This document shows, piece by piece, positions 15,244-24,156 of a stretch of DNA of 64,000 bases. Position numbers and translations under genes: made by a program. Within the stretch, counting starts at the first letter, position 1. Each line of letters starts with the position of its first letter. Source of the DNA: Terriglobia bacterium. GTDB lineage: Bacteria; Acidobacteriota; Terriglobia; Terriglobales; Acidobacteriaceae. The notes under the pieces were generated by a model. That model worked only from the letters and a program-made list of their open reading frames with translations. It was not told the DNA's origin and did no database searches. The DNA is taken from NCBI GenBank assembly GCA_020073665.1, contig JAIQEU010000011.1, positions 1 through 64,000 on the forward strand, given 5' to 3'.

Positions 15244-15813
15244 TTACGCTCCCGCCCCGAAGGCCATCTTCACGTCGGCCTTGTCGGCTTCTTCCACTTT
15301 GAACATGGGTTTCGGGGCCAGCTTCATGAAGCTGGCGACGAAGGTGTCGGGCATCTGCTGGATGCGGATGTTGAAGGCGTTCACCGAGTCGTTATAGAAC
15401 TCGCGGCGGTCGGCGATCTGGCTTTCCAGTTCGGTGATGCGCTTCTGCAGCATCACGAAATTGTTGTTGGCCTTCAGGTCGGGATAATTTTCGGCCACCG
15501 CGAAAAGGCTGCGCAGGGCTGAAGTCATGCTCTGGTCGGCCTGGGCTTTCTGGTCGATGGTGCTGGCTTGCTGGTACATGCTGCGGGCCTGGGTGATTTT
15601 CTGCAGAGTGTCGCGCTCGTAGTCCATGTAGCCCTTGCAGACGTCGAGCAGCTTGGGGAGTTCATCGTGGCGCTGCTTGAGCATGACGTCGATGTTGGCC
15701 CAGGCCTTGTCGATGTCGTTCTTGAGCGCCACCAGGCCGTTGAAAATGGTGACCGCATACCAGGCCACGCCCACGATTGCGAAGCCGAATGCCAGCTGGA
15801 TTATTGTGTTCAT
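15244..15813 (-). CDS. LemA family membrane-anchored protein
   Basis: Protein of 189 aa, ATG at 15813 with GGAGAAA upstream. One N-terminal membrane helix (IIQLAFGFAIVGVAWYAV) is followed by the LemA four-helix region: FNGLVALKNDIDKAWANIDV, LKQRHDELPKLLDVCKGYM, RSLFAVAENYPDLKANNNF and RREFYNDSVNAFNIRIQQ. The conserved ENYPDLKA and YND motifs are intact. LemA proteins are of unsettled function, often encoded with membrane or stress modules. Here it lies 12 bases downstream of a GIDE-domain gene on the same strand, almost certainly in one operon. Confidence 0.9.
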   Translation of the reverse strand: MNTIIQLAFGFAIVGVAWYAVTIFNGLVALKNDIDKAWANIDVMLKQRHDELPKLLDVCKGYMDYERDTLQKITQARSMYQQASTIDQKAQADQSMTSALRSLFAVAENYPDLKANNNFVMLQKRITELESQIADRREFYNDSVNAFNIRIQQMPDTFVASFMKLAPKPMFKVEEADKADVKMAFGAGA

Positions 15814-15825
15814 GCGATTTCTCCG

Positions 15826-16947
15826 TTACAGCCATCCAAAATGTTGTGCCAGGAAATACACGCAAACCAGGGTGAGCGCGGGGCCTCCCCAGATCATGGC
15901 GGCCGACTTCCAGTACATGGCTTGGACGATTTCTTTTTGGCTGCGCCAGGAAATGAAGAAGTCGGGGTTGTGCGTGCCCTTCATCAACACCGTTGGCGGA
16001 TGTGGGTCAAACTCTTCGACGGCCAGGCCCGTGGCGGCAGCAGCGCCGTTGCCAGGGGAGACTGAGACCTGCGCGCCGGTGCCCACCAGGCCAGCGGCGG
16101 CCCAGGCGGCAGGATTAGTGATTCCAGCCTTGGTCAGGGCGGCGGCGATCTTGCCCTGTTGAGTCATGTCTCCGGCATTCGCTGGAGTTGTACTAGTGCT
16201 CAACCGCACGACTTCCTGCTGGGTCATGGTCACCACGCCCGTGCGGGGCGTGAGCGCGCCAGCGAACATGCCGTTCATCAGGTTGGGCAATTTTGCTTGC
16301 AGTACATTCTGGTTCGCGGGAAGCGATTCGACCGGGACGGGTTTCAGCTCCAGACCGGGATTTTGGGCCAGCGTACCCAGGATGAACAAGGCGTTCTTGG
16401 GCTTGATGCAGTACTCCTCGATTTTCGTTTTCTTGTCGTCAGAAACTCCGTGCCGCGCCAGAAAGCTGGACACGTTGGCGGGGACGCCCAGGCTGGTGGA
16501 GAAAAACGAGTTGCTGAATTCCTGGTGAAAGTCGCGGTGAATGTCCATCTCGGCGCCGCGCGGGTCAACCAGCACGCGCCCGGTGTTGTCGTCGAGGAAG
16601 AAGGGCAGGTGCAGGCTCTCGTCGGCTACCTTCACCCATTCGCTGTTCTTGCCCCTCTGCTGCCATTGCCAGGCGGTGGTGCGGTAGTAGTAGCAGGGCA
16701 GGGCGCTGATGGGTGCGGGGATGGTGTAGGGCCCCACGGCCAGGCCGCTGACTTCGACCAGTCCGATGGAGGCGCTGCGAATCTTGGATGCGGGAGTATT
16801 CCGGATGAGGCGCTCGCGCTCCAGGGTGCGAAAGCCGCGGTAGAACAGATACACGCCGCCGCAGGCGCCGGCCATCAGGTAGAACCAGATGTTGTCGCTG
16901 GAGGAAAACACGAATGTCAGCAGCATAAGCACGTGCCCGATCCACAC
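15826..16947 (-). CDS. GIDE (MUL1-like) domain membrane protein
   Basis: Protein of about 373 aa, probably from a GTG at 16947; a GTG at 16932 is an alternative. N-terminal hydrophobic segments (MLLTFVFSSS..., then IWFYLMAGACGGVYLFYRGF) are followed by a region like the bacterial GIDE domain: ASIGLVEVSGLAVG, then PISALPCYYYRTTAWQW and GRVLVDPRGAEMD. In eukaryotic MUL1 this region lies between two membrane helices. The C-terminus has a last helix (WGGPALTLVCVYFLAQHFG). There is no RING finger, so it is not a ubiquitin ligase. Pairing with LemA is common in bacteria and suggests a joint envelope role. Confidence 0.75.
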   Translation of the reverse strand: MWIGHVLMLLTFVFSSSDNIWFYLMAGACGGVYLFYRGFRTLERERLIRNTPASKIRSASIGLVEVSGLAVGPYTIPAPISALPCYYYRTTAWQWQQRGKNSEWVKVADESLHLPFFLDDNTGRVLVDPRGAEMDIHRDFHQEFSNSFFSTSLGVPANVSSFLARHGVSDDKKTKIEEYCIKPKNALFILGTLAQNPGLELKPVPVESLPANQNVLQAKLPNLMNGMFAGALTPRTGVVTMTQQEVVRLSTSTTPANAGDMTQQGKIAAALTKAGITNPAAWAAAGLVGTGAQVSVSPGNGAAAATGLAVEEFDPHPPTVLMKGTHNPDFFISWRSQKEIVQAMYWKSAAMIWGGPALTLVCVYFLAQHFGWL

Positions 16948-17192
16948 CCCTGCCGGAACGCAGGCAGATGGCGTCGGCCCGAGCGTAGCCGAGGGGTTAG
17001 GCAGGAGGCAGCAGAAAACTGGGGGTTGGGCTTACGGAAGTAACTTGGGGTGGAAGTAAGTGAGAGCAGGAGTCGGTGGAACTAGTTTCAGATCCTGTCA
17101 TGCGGCTCTTCTATTCCCTCGGGCTCCTTTTATCGTTGTCCCACCCTGCTCACCGGCGACATAATGAACCGTTTCCACGAAGGGGAGAAAGT

Positions 17193-17342
17193 ATGTTCAA
17201 GCGCTACTTCTTCACCACGCAAGCACGTGTTGCACTCGTAGGAATAGCAATCTTCTGGCGGGCTTGCTCTGTTCCTAACGTGGAGGCTGACGACAAGTTC
17301 GAACGCGGGCGCATGGAAGGCATCATGGAACTTGTGGCCTGA
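17193..17342 (+). CDS. Possible small membrane or secreted peptide
   Basis: Open frame of 49 codons with a good ribosome site (GGGGAGAAAGT before the ATG). The N-terminus has a basic then hydrophobic stretch (KRYFFTTQARVALVGIAIF, then WRACS) that could be a signal or lipobox-like sequence, followed by a charged tail. No family is recognised. It ends 15 bases before the convergent kynureninase-like gene. It may be a real short gene or a decayed remnant. Confidence 0.35.
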   Translation: MFKRYFFTTQARVALVGIAIFWRACSVPNVEADDKFERGRMEGIMELVA

Positions 17343-17357
17343 AGAAAGACGGCCTTG

Positions 17358-18530
17358 TTACTTCACCGCGGCCAACCGTTCTTTGAGTATTTCTTCGACG
17401 GCGGCGATGCCGATCTCTAACTCCTGGTCGGTGTTGTAGAAGTGCGGAGACATGCGCACGCCCGCCTTGGGCCGCCAGTCCACCAGAATGTCGCGCTTCA
17501 GCAGTTCGCGGCAGACCTCTTGCGAATCGGGCATGTCGATGGAGACGGTGCCTCCGCGCTTCTCCGGATCGCGGGGAGTGTTGACGCGCCATCCGTGACG
17601 ATCGGCTAATTCGATGAGGCGGGCGGTCTGGCGCTTGGACTTCTCGCGAATTCGCTCGACGCCAACTTCGGCGATGATCTTCAGACCCGGCACTGCTGCC
17701 TCGAGCGCGGGCACGTGCGAGGTGCCGTTCATGAAGCGGAAGGGCGGATCGGTGTAGCGCATGGGGCCAACTTCAAAGCCGAAGGGATTCTGGTGGGCGA
17801 ACCATCCGGTGATCTTCGGTTCCAGCTTCTTGCCAAGATCAGGACGCACGTACAGGTAGCCCACGCCGGGGCCTCCGCACAGCCACTTGAGCACGCCGCC
17901 GCAGGCGAAATCGGCGTTCAGCGCTTGCACGTCGACCGGGACAGTGCCGAGCGACTGAAAGGTATCGAGCACCACCATCGCGCCGACCTTGTGGGCTTTT
18001 TCGATGATGGCCTTGGCATCCTGAATGTAGGCGCTGCGGAAGATCACGTGCGACATCGGCACCAGCAGGGTCTCTTCGTCAATCGCATCCAGAAAGCGCT
18101 GGGTGGGGACGGTGACGCCGTCGTCGGTCTTCACCATGTGTACGCGCGCGCCGTTGGCTTGCTGGGCCTGCCAGAAATACATGACCGAGGGAAAATTCAT
18201 GTCGCTGTAGACGACCTTGTTGCGCTTGCCGGAGAAATCGAAACATGATGCAACCACCGCCTGACACGTTGTCACGTTCTGATGAGTGGAGACCGAGCCC
18301 TTGGGCGCGTTCATCAGGGCGCCGATCTGGTCGCCGACTTCGACCGCAAGCATCCACCAGCGTTCTTCCCAGGCGCGGACGCCGCGCGTGGCCCAGGTAT
18401 CGGCGTAGCCTTTCATGGCGTCGTACACGCCACGGGGCATGGCGCCGAGCGAGTTGCTGATGAGGTAAGTGGTGCGCTCGAGGATAGGGAACTCGGAGCG
18501 GTAGCGAAGCAGGTCGTCGGTCATGGACAT
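17358..18530 (-). CDS. PLP-dependent class V aminotransferase, kynureninase-like
   Basis: Protein of 390 aa with fold-type I motifs. TYLISNSLGAMPRGVYDAM is the N-terminal substrate loop; GSVSTHQNVTTCQAVVAS binds the PLP phosphate; GAMVVLDTFQSLGTVPVD holds the PLP-ring Asp; ACGGVLKWLCGGPGVGYLYV carries the Schiff-base Lys. The KWLCGGPG context and the later RFMNGTSHVPALEAA and GWFAHQNPFGFEVG regions resemble kynureninase more than cysteine desulfurase. It may cleave kynurenine to anthranilate and alanine, but no other tryptophan-catabolic gene is near, so the substrate is tentative. The start is the ATG at 18530 or that at 18524. Confidence 0.78.
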   Translation of the reverse strand: MSMTDDLLRYRSEFPILERTTYLISNSLGAMPRGVYDAMKGYADTWATRGVRAWEERWWMLAVEVGDQIGALMNAPKGSVSTHQNVTTCQAVVASCFDFSGKRNKVVYSDMNFPSVMYFWQAQQANGARVHMVKTDDGVTVPTQRFLDAIDEETLLVPMSHVIFRSAYIQDAKAIIEKAHKVGAMVVLDTFQSLGTVPVDVQALNADFACGGVLKWLCGGPGVGYLYVRPDLGKKLEPKITGWFAHQNPFGFEVGPMRYTDPPFRFMNGTSHVPALEAAVPGLKIIAEVGVERIREKSKRQTARLIELADRHGWRVNTPRDPEKRGGTVSIDMPDSQEVCRELLKRDILVDWRPKAGVRMSPHFYNTDQELEIGIAAVEEILKERLAAVK

Positions 18531-18681
18531 ATTGTAGCCGCGCGGGGGCTAAAGGCCCCAATTCAAAAAGAGGCATGGATGCAGGGCCAGAGGCCCTGCG
18601 CCACCCTGCGCGGGCCCAGCTTCCGACAGAAGGTCCCGCTCGGTGTGGCTGGCCAGAGTCTTCAGTTTCGCTCCTCGCAGG

Positions 18682-20028
18682 CTACGCATCATGGCCCGGT
18701 TTTATCACCAGGTAGGCGGCGGTGAGGGCGACCAGGTAGACCGCGCCGCTGATCAAGGTGAGGTGCGACTTCAGGCCCGCTTCCAGCAGGGCGACAACTA
18801 CCAGGGTGAAGCCCAGCGCAGAGCCCCAGGCCCCGAAGGGCGACCGTATAGGGAGCGCGGCCAATTGCTCGGTCGAAAGCTGCCGGCGGAAGTTCACGTG
18901 GGCGGCCAGCGAGACCAGCCAGGACAGCAGCAAACCCATCAAGGCTGCACCCAGGATGGAGACGAAGGCGTCTTGCGGGGCCCATTTCTCCAGCACCAAC
19001 GCCACGATGATCCCGAACGAAGACATGAGCAGCGCGGCCCGCGGTGAACCTGAGGCGTTCAGCTTGCCAAAGGCTTTGGGCGCCCATCCGGTACGCGATA
19101 GCGAAAACAGCATGCGCGAGGCCACGTACAGGGCAGCATTCGATCCGGACAAGGCGGCGGTGAGCACCACGAAGTTCATCACGTGAGTGGCGCCGGGGAT
19201 TCCGGCGTGGCGGAACACGCTCACAAAAGGACTCTCGGTAACGCCGGCACGGTTCCAAGGCATGACTCCGGCCAGAACTGCAATCGCTCCCAAGTACACA
19301 GTGGTGAGGATGATGAACGTGAGGCGAACTGCGCGGGGAATCTCGGCGGGGGATCGCGATTCGCCGGTGGTGATGGCCACCATTTCGACTCCGCCAAAGG
19401 TGTACAAGGCGAAACCCATAGCGAGCAGCGGGGCGAGCGCGCCGTTGGGCAGGAATCCACCTTGGGCTGTGTATTGCGGTGTCACCCGGCCGCTCAGCAA
19501 AAATCCCGCGCCGATGACGATGAAGGCCGCCAGGGTTGCCACCTTGATCATGGCGAACCAGTATTCGAAGCGTCCGTAGTTGCCGACGCTGCGCAGGTTG
19601 ATCAGGAGCAGCAACGCGGAGAAGGCGAACACCCAGATCAATGCAGGAACGGCGGGAAACCAATAGCTCATGTAGGTAGCGGAGGCTACCATTTCCGCGC
19701 CGATGGAGATAGCAATCGCCGCCCAATACCCGGCGCGGGAGATGAAGCCAGCCCAGTGGTTCAGGTAAATGTCGCCATAAAGCCCGAACGATCCGGCGGC
19801 GGGATGGACGCTGGAGAGTTCGCCCATGGCCATGGTGACCGTGAGGTTGATGAGGGCAGCCAGGGCGAAACTCAAGATAACACCGGGCCCGGCGATTTCG
19901 AGGGCAGCGGCCGAGCCCAGCAGCAGCCCGGTGCCGATGGATCCTCCCACCGCGACCATGGCCATTTGCCCGGCGCTCAGTTGGTGGCGTAAGCCCTGTT
20001 CGTGGCTGATTTCATTGCCCGCTGGCAT
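18682..20028 (-). CDS. APC-superfamily amino acid permease (AAT type)
   Basis: Protein of 448 aa with about 12 membrane segments. MVAVGGSIGTGLLLGSAAAL is the helix 1 signature of the AAT family (GABA, proline and aromatic amino-acid permeases); SSVHPAAGSFGLYGDIYLN and FGGVEMVAITTGESRSPAEIPRA match helices 2-3 and 6-7 of the same group. It should be a proton-coupled amino-acid importer of unknown specificity. It follows on the minus strand upstream of the kynureninase-like gene (151 bases between them), so import of tryptophan or kynurenine is an attractive but unproven guess. In the gap between them GCAGGGCC and GGCCCTGC form a tight hairpin. Confidence 0.88.
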   Translation of the reverse strand: MPAGNEISHEQGLRHQLSAGQMAMVAVGGSIGTGLLLGSAAALEIAGPGVILSFALAALINLTVTMAMGELSSVHPAAGSFGLYGDIYLNHWAGFISRAGYWAAIAISIGAEMVASATYMSYWFPAVPALIWVFAFSALLLLINLRSVGNYGRFEYWFAMIKVATLAAFIVIGAGFLLSGRVTPQYTAQGGFLPNGALAPLLAMGFALYTFGGVEMVAITTGESRSPAEIPRAVRLTFIILTTVYLGAIAVLAGVMPWNRAGVTESPFVSVFRHAGIPGATHVMNFVVLTAALSGSNAALYVASRMLFSLSRTGWAPKAFGKLNASGSPRAALLMSSFGIIVALVLEKWAPQDAFVSILGAALMGLLLSWLVSLAAHVNFRRQLSTEQLAALPIRSPFGAWGSALGFTLVVVALLEAGLKSHLTLISGAVYLVALTAAYLVIKPGHDA

Positions 20029-20170
20029 CCGGCACGTATACCAGAATCTCCTTTTTTCCCAAAGAGTTATTGCATTGGTGACCTTCGTAATTGCACTCGA
20101 CCGTTACTGCATTGCCCGGTGGGTAACCGCAACCGATAATTCAGTGGGTTACTCCGTACGTACTGGGCTC

Positions 20171-22762
20171 ATGGCTGATACCTCCAACCGAATGGACCGG
20201 GCTGAGATCGCCAGGCGCGTCGAGCGCGCCGAAAAGCTACTGCAAAAAGGTAAAACCGCCGACGCGCTGGAAGAATATCTGCTAGTGCTGGCGGGAGATC
20301 GGGAGAACGACACCGTCCGGGCCATGGCCGCCGACCTGTGCCTTTCCCTGCAGCGCACCCCGGATGCGGTCCGCCTGCTTGGGGAACTGTTTGAGCGCCA
20401 GATCGAGACTGGTGACGCCACCCGCGCCAGCCTTACCTACAAGAAGCTCGCCCGCTTCGTGAACCCGACGTGGGACCAGAAGGTCCGCTTTGGGCAATTG
20501 CTGGAGAATACCAACCGCAAGCTGGCGATTGACACCTACGAAAATGCTATCGAAGAGCTGGCCCGGCAAGGGCGTAAGCAGGATTCGTTGATGGTGCTGA
20601 AGCGGATCGTCGACCTCGACCAGAACGAGCGAAACCTGCTGCGGCTGGGCGAACTCTCGGCGGAACTGGGGGAGAACAAGGGCGCGGCCGCGGCGTTCCT
20701 GCGGCTGGCCGAACTCACCCAAACTTCGGGTGGGAATGCCGGGCAATGGTTCGAGCGCGCTTATGGGGAAGATTCGAGCGACCCGCAGATTGCGCTCGCC
20801 TACGGGAGAAGCTTGATCGCGCAAGGGCAGGTGGGAGCAGCCATTTTTGTGTTGGAGCCGCAGGTCAGCGGCGGCGGCGCTTCGCTGGAATTCCTGGAAA
20901 CATACGCCAAGGCGCTGATGGCCGCCAACCGTCTGGCCGAAGCCGAACCCTTTGTGTGGCAGTTGTTCGAACAGAACCCGGTACGGGTCCACGAAATTGC
21001 CAACCTGATTGGGTTGTTGATTGATGCGCAGCAGGATGTGGAAGCGGTGGCCCTGGCTCGCAAGCTGGAGCAGTTCCAGCGCCGCCGCGGCGAACGCCGC
21101 GCCTTCGTGGCCATGTTGCAGGAGATCACCGCGGCTCACCGGCCTTCGCCGGAGATGCTGGAGTTCATGAGCGAGTTGTTCAACGCCTCCAACCGCGAAG
21201 GCGATTACTGCCAGACTCTGCTCAAACTCTTCGACCTGCACTATGGCATGGGGAACTTCCAGAAGGCCGCCGACTGCCTGGATCGGGCGGTGGAAGTGGA
21301 TGCCTACGAACCGGGACACCAGAAACGTTTTGAAATGCTGCAGGGCAAGATCGACGATGCCCGCTACAAGGTGATCGCGTCGCGGCTCTCCAACCTGAGT
21401 AAGCCCGTGTCGGAACCCGCAAAGGATGAAGGCCCGACCCTGGGCGCGGCAGCGTTGCAGGACCTGATGTTGCAGGCTGAAATCCTGGTGCAATACGGCA
21501 TGCGCTCCAAGGCGATTGAACGCCTGCAGCGGATTCAGGAACTGTTTCCGCGCGAAGAAGAGCGCAACCAGGACTTGCAGCAGTTGTACCTGGCGGCGGG
21601 AATGACCCCGCGCTACTCCGGGTCGGCGCCAGTACTGCCGGCGACTCCGGTAAGCACTACGCCGTCCACACCCAGCGCCACTGCTTCGCAGGCGGCGGGA
21701 GCGCCATCGGGCGAGGTTGCAGCGGACGTCAGCAGTTTTACCCGGGTGGCGGAAATCACCCGCAAACTTTACCGGCAGGGCAATGCGGACGCGGTGCTGA
21801 CAACTACGGTGAACGAAATCGGCGGGCAATGGAAAGTCAGCCGCTGCGTTGCGGCCATGCGCAAGCCTGGCCTGCCTCCTACGGCCGTGAAAGAACATTG
21901 CGCGGAAGGCACCAAGTCCGGGGACGCGGCTGCTCTGGCCAAAGTGGTGGCGGCGGTGCAGGACCTGGCGATCGCGCGTGGAACCTTGACCCTGGCCGAC
22001 GCTCCGGCCGCGCCGGAATTGCAAGCGGTCCGGCAGGCCGTGGCCGACTTGGCCATCGGTTCGCTACTGGCCTTGCCGCTGACCGATGGGGCCGATCAGG
22101 TCGGAGTGCTGATTTTGATCCAGAATGCGTCGCGCGGATGGCACTCCAGCGACATCGTGGTGCTCAAGAGCATCAGCGACCAGATTGTGATTGCGCTCAA
22201 CAACGCCGGCCTGCGCCGCCTGGTAAAGAATCTGTCCGTGACCGACGAGCATTCCGGCCTGCTGAACCGGGCTTCGTACCTCGATCTGTTGATGGCGGAA
22301 ACCCGGCGTTCCATCCAGCAAGCCACCCCGGTGAGTGTCCTGCTGATGCAGTTTGGCAAGAGTTCCGCCATGGTGAAGGAATATGGCGAAGTCGCGGTGG
22401 ACGGCGTCATGAAGCAAATTGGTCATCTGTTCGCAGCCAACATCCGCCAGAACGACCTGGCATTCCGTTACGGGCTGACCACGATTGCCATCGTGCTGGG
22501 TGAGACCTCGGAGAAGGAAGGACTCCTGGCCGTGGAGAAGCTGCGGAAACTGTTGGCCGTCATCCACCTGCCCGGCAAAGAGGAGCCAGTACACTTCTGT
22601 GCCGGCATTGCCGAAGGGGTGGTGCGGCAGCAGTACGATCCCGCGGATATCGTCACCGAGGTCATCAACCGTGCCGAACTGGCGTTGGACATGGCCGTGG
22701 CCCAGGGCGCGGGGAAAGTGGTGGCGCTCGCCGCCGCGCTCGCCAGCGCCGCGGTCGCGTAG
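20171..22762 (+). CDS. TPR, GAF and degenerate GGDEF domain protein
   Basis: Protein of about 863 aa from the ATG at 20171 (MADTSNRMDRAEIARRVERA). The frame is open further upstream but there overlaps the divergent permease. Residues 1-460 are helical TPR-like repeats. A Pro/Thr/Ser linker near 490-520 is followed by a GAF-like domain (FTRVAEITRKLYRQGNADAV to HSSDIVVLKSISDQIVIALN). The C-terminal 180 residues have the GGDEF fold (LSVTDEHSGLLNRASYLDLL, then DLAFRYGLTTIAIVLGETS), but the GGDEF signature is RYGLT and metal/GTP residues are missing. It is therefore probably not a diguanylate cyclase but a scaffold or a sensor. Confidence 0.82.
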   Translation: MADTSNRMDRAEIARRVERAEKLLQKGKTADALEEYLLVLAGDRENDTVRAMAADLCLSLQRTPDAVRLLGELFERQIETGDATRASLTYKKLARFVNPTWDQKVRFGQLLENTNRKLAIDTYENAIEELARQGRKQDSLMVLKRIVDLDQNERNLLRLGELSAELGENKGAAAAFLRLAELTQTSGGNAGQWFERAYGEDSSDPQIALAYGRSLIAQGQVGAAIFVLEPQVSGGGASLEFLETYAKALMAANRLAEAEPFVWQLFEQNPVRVHEIANLIGLLIDAQQDVEAVALARKLEQFQRRRGERRAFVAMLQEITAAHRPSPEMLEFMSELFNASNREGDYCQTLLKLFDLHYGMGNFQKAADCLDRAVEVDAYEPGHQKRFEMLQGKIDDARYKVIASRLSNLSKPVSEPAKDEGPTLGAAALQDLMLQAEILVQYGMRSKAIERLQRIQELFPREEERNQDLQQLYLAAGMTPRYSGSAPVLPATPVSTTPSTPSATASQAAGAPSGEVAADVSSFTRVAEITRKLYRQGNADAVLTTTVNEIGGQWKVSRCVAAMRKPGLPPTAVKEHCAEGTKSGDAAALAKVVAAVQDLAIARGTLTLADAPAAPELQAVRQAVADLAIGSLLALPLTDGADQVGVLILIQNASRGWHSSDIVVLKSISDQIVIALNNAGLRRLVKNLSVTDEHSGLLNRASYLDLLMAETRRSIQQATPVSVLLMQFGKSSAMVKEYGEVAVDGVMKQIGHLFAANIRQNDLAFRYGLTTIAIVLGETSEKEGLLAVEKLRKLLAVIHLPGKEEPVHFCAGIAEGVVRQQYDPADIVTEVINRAELALDMAVAQGAGKVVALAAALASAAVA

Positions 22763-22865
22763 CTCCACCTCACCTGCAGGTCCCGCGGTAGCACAAACTC
22801 CATTCCCGCTGATAAACTAACCAGTTTCCTAATCCACTCGGAACCATTCTGATCGCAGGAACTCA

Positions 22866-24065
22866 ATGCTGAAACCTGGGGACATTGCAATCGTGAGCGG
22901 GGTACGCACTCCTTTTGGCCGGTATTGCGGCAAACTCAAAGACTTTACGGCCATGGAACTGGCGGCGGTCGCGAGCAAAGGCGCGATTGAGCGCAGCGGA
23001 CTTGATCCCAAGGAATTTGACCACGCCGTGTTCGGCAACGCGCAGCAGACCTCTGGAGACGCGCTCTATGGCGCGCGCCATGTGGGATTACGCGCCGGGC
23101 TGACGATTGAAACTCCGGCGCTGACCGTGAACCGGCTGTGCGGGTCGGGCATGCAGGCGATTGTGAATGCGGCGCAGATGATTCAACTCGGCGAGGCCAA
23201 CATCGTGCTGGCCGGCGGCATGGAAGCGATGTCGCAAGCGCCGTTCGTCATCCGCGGGCGCGATGGCTTCACGCTTTCGCCCGGCGGCAAGCTGGAAGAC
23301 TCGCTCATGGTGGCGCTGCTCGATACCCTCTGCGGGCTTTACATGGCGAACACCGCCGAGCTTTACGGTGAGCAGCAGGGCATCACCCGGCAGATGCAGG
23401 ATGAGTTCGCGCTGCGCTCCCAGCAGTGTGCCGACGAGGGGTACAAGGCAGGACGGGTGCAGGAAGAAATTGTTCCAGTGCCGCTGAAAGACCGCAAGGG
23501 TGAGCCTAGCGGCGAAATGTTCACCGAAGACGACCATCGCCGTCCGCAGACCACCATCGAAGGCCTGGCCAAGCTGAAACCGGCGTTCGGCAAGAACGGG
23601 ACCGTGACTGCGGGCAACGCCAGCGGCATTGTGGATGGGGGCGCGGCGGTGGTGGTGATGTCGCTGGAGCAGGCGCAGAAACGCAACCTGAAGCCGCTGG
23701 GGCGGATCGTGAGCTGGGGAATTGCCGGAGTCGAACCCAAACTGATGGGACGCGGCCCGGTTCCAGCCACCAAGATCGCACTGCAAAAAGCCGGGTTGAC
23801 GCTGGACTACATCGACCTGATCGAAGTGAACGAGGCATTTGCCGCACAGTATCTGGCCGTCGAAAAAGAACTGGGTTTGGATCGCGAAAAAGTCAACGTC
23901 AACGGCGGAGCGATTGCGTTGGGGCATCCGCTGGGAGCGACCGGGACGCGGTTGATCATTACTTTGTTGCACGAGTTGCGGCGGCGGAAAAAGAAGTATG
24001 GGTTGGGGACGGCTTGTATTGGCGGCGGTCAGGGAATTGCTATGGTCGTGGAGAGCATGAGCTAG
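22866..24065 (+). CDS. Acetyl-CoA C-acetyltransferase (thiolase)
   Basis: Protein of 399 aa, typical thiolase length. Motifs: VSGVRTPFGRYCGKLKDF at the N-terminus, NRLCGSGMQA with nucleophile C92, AGGMEAMSQAPF, EVNEAFAAQ, NVNGGAIALGHPLGATG with the catalytic His, and GTACIGGGQG with the second Cys. It condenses two acetyl-CoA to acetoacetyl-CoA or thiolyses 3-ketoacyl-CoA. It leads a same-strand series with 3-hydroxyacyl-CoA dehydrogenase and enoyl-CoA hydratase genes, so it acts in short-chain beta-oxidation or the reverse (butyryl-CoA or PHB) route; direction cannot be told. The start ATG at 22866 follows GGAACTCA. Confidence 0.94.
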   Translation: MLKPGDIAIVSGVRTPFGRYCGKLKDFTAMELAAVASKGAIERSGLDPKEFDHAVFGNAQQTSGDALYGARHVGLRAGLTIETPALTVNRLCGSGMQAIVNAAQMIQLGEANIVLAGGMEAMSQAPFVIRGRDGFTLSPGGKLEDSLMVALLDTLCGLYMANTAELYGEQQGITRQMQDEFALRSQQCADEGYKAGRVQEEIVPVPLKDRKGEPSGEMFTEDDHRRPQTTIEGLAKLKPAFGKNGTVTAGNASGIVDGGAAVVVMSLEQAQKRNLKPLGRIVSWGIAGVEPKLMGRGPVPATKIALQKAGLTLDYIDLIEVNEAFAAQYLAVEKELGLDREKVNVNGGAIALGHPLGATGTRLIITLLHELRRRKKKYGLGTACIGGGQGIAMVVESMS

Positions 24066-24156
24066 CCACAAAGGGCAATTAACCACAGAGGACACAGTGG
24101 ACACAGAGGAAATCGATAACCACTAAGGGCACCAAGGTTCACGAAGGGTCATCATC
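24062..24156 (+). repeat. Low-complexity intergenic repeat before hbd
   Basis: Direct repeats of CCACAGAGGACACAG-type words, then ACCACTAAGGGCACCAAGG and CACGAAGGG, lie between the thiolase stop and the 3-hydroxybutyryl-CoA dehydrogenase start. They are the same word family as between msrA and msrB. The last GAAGGGTCATCATC provides the ribosome-binding context for the dehydrogenase gene. Confidence 0.6.

Noticed and set aside
20282-22024. 580-codon minus-strand frame opposite the TPR-GAF protein
   Set aside because: Antisense shadow without motif or ribosome site.
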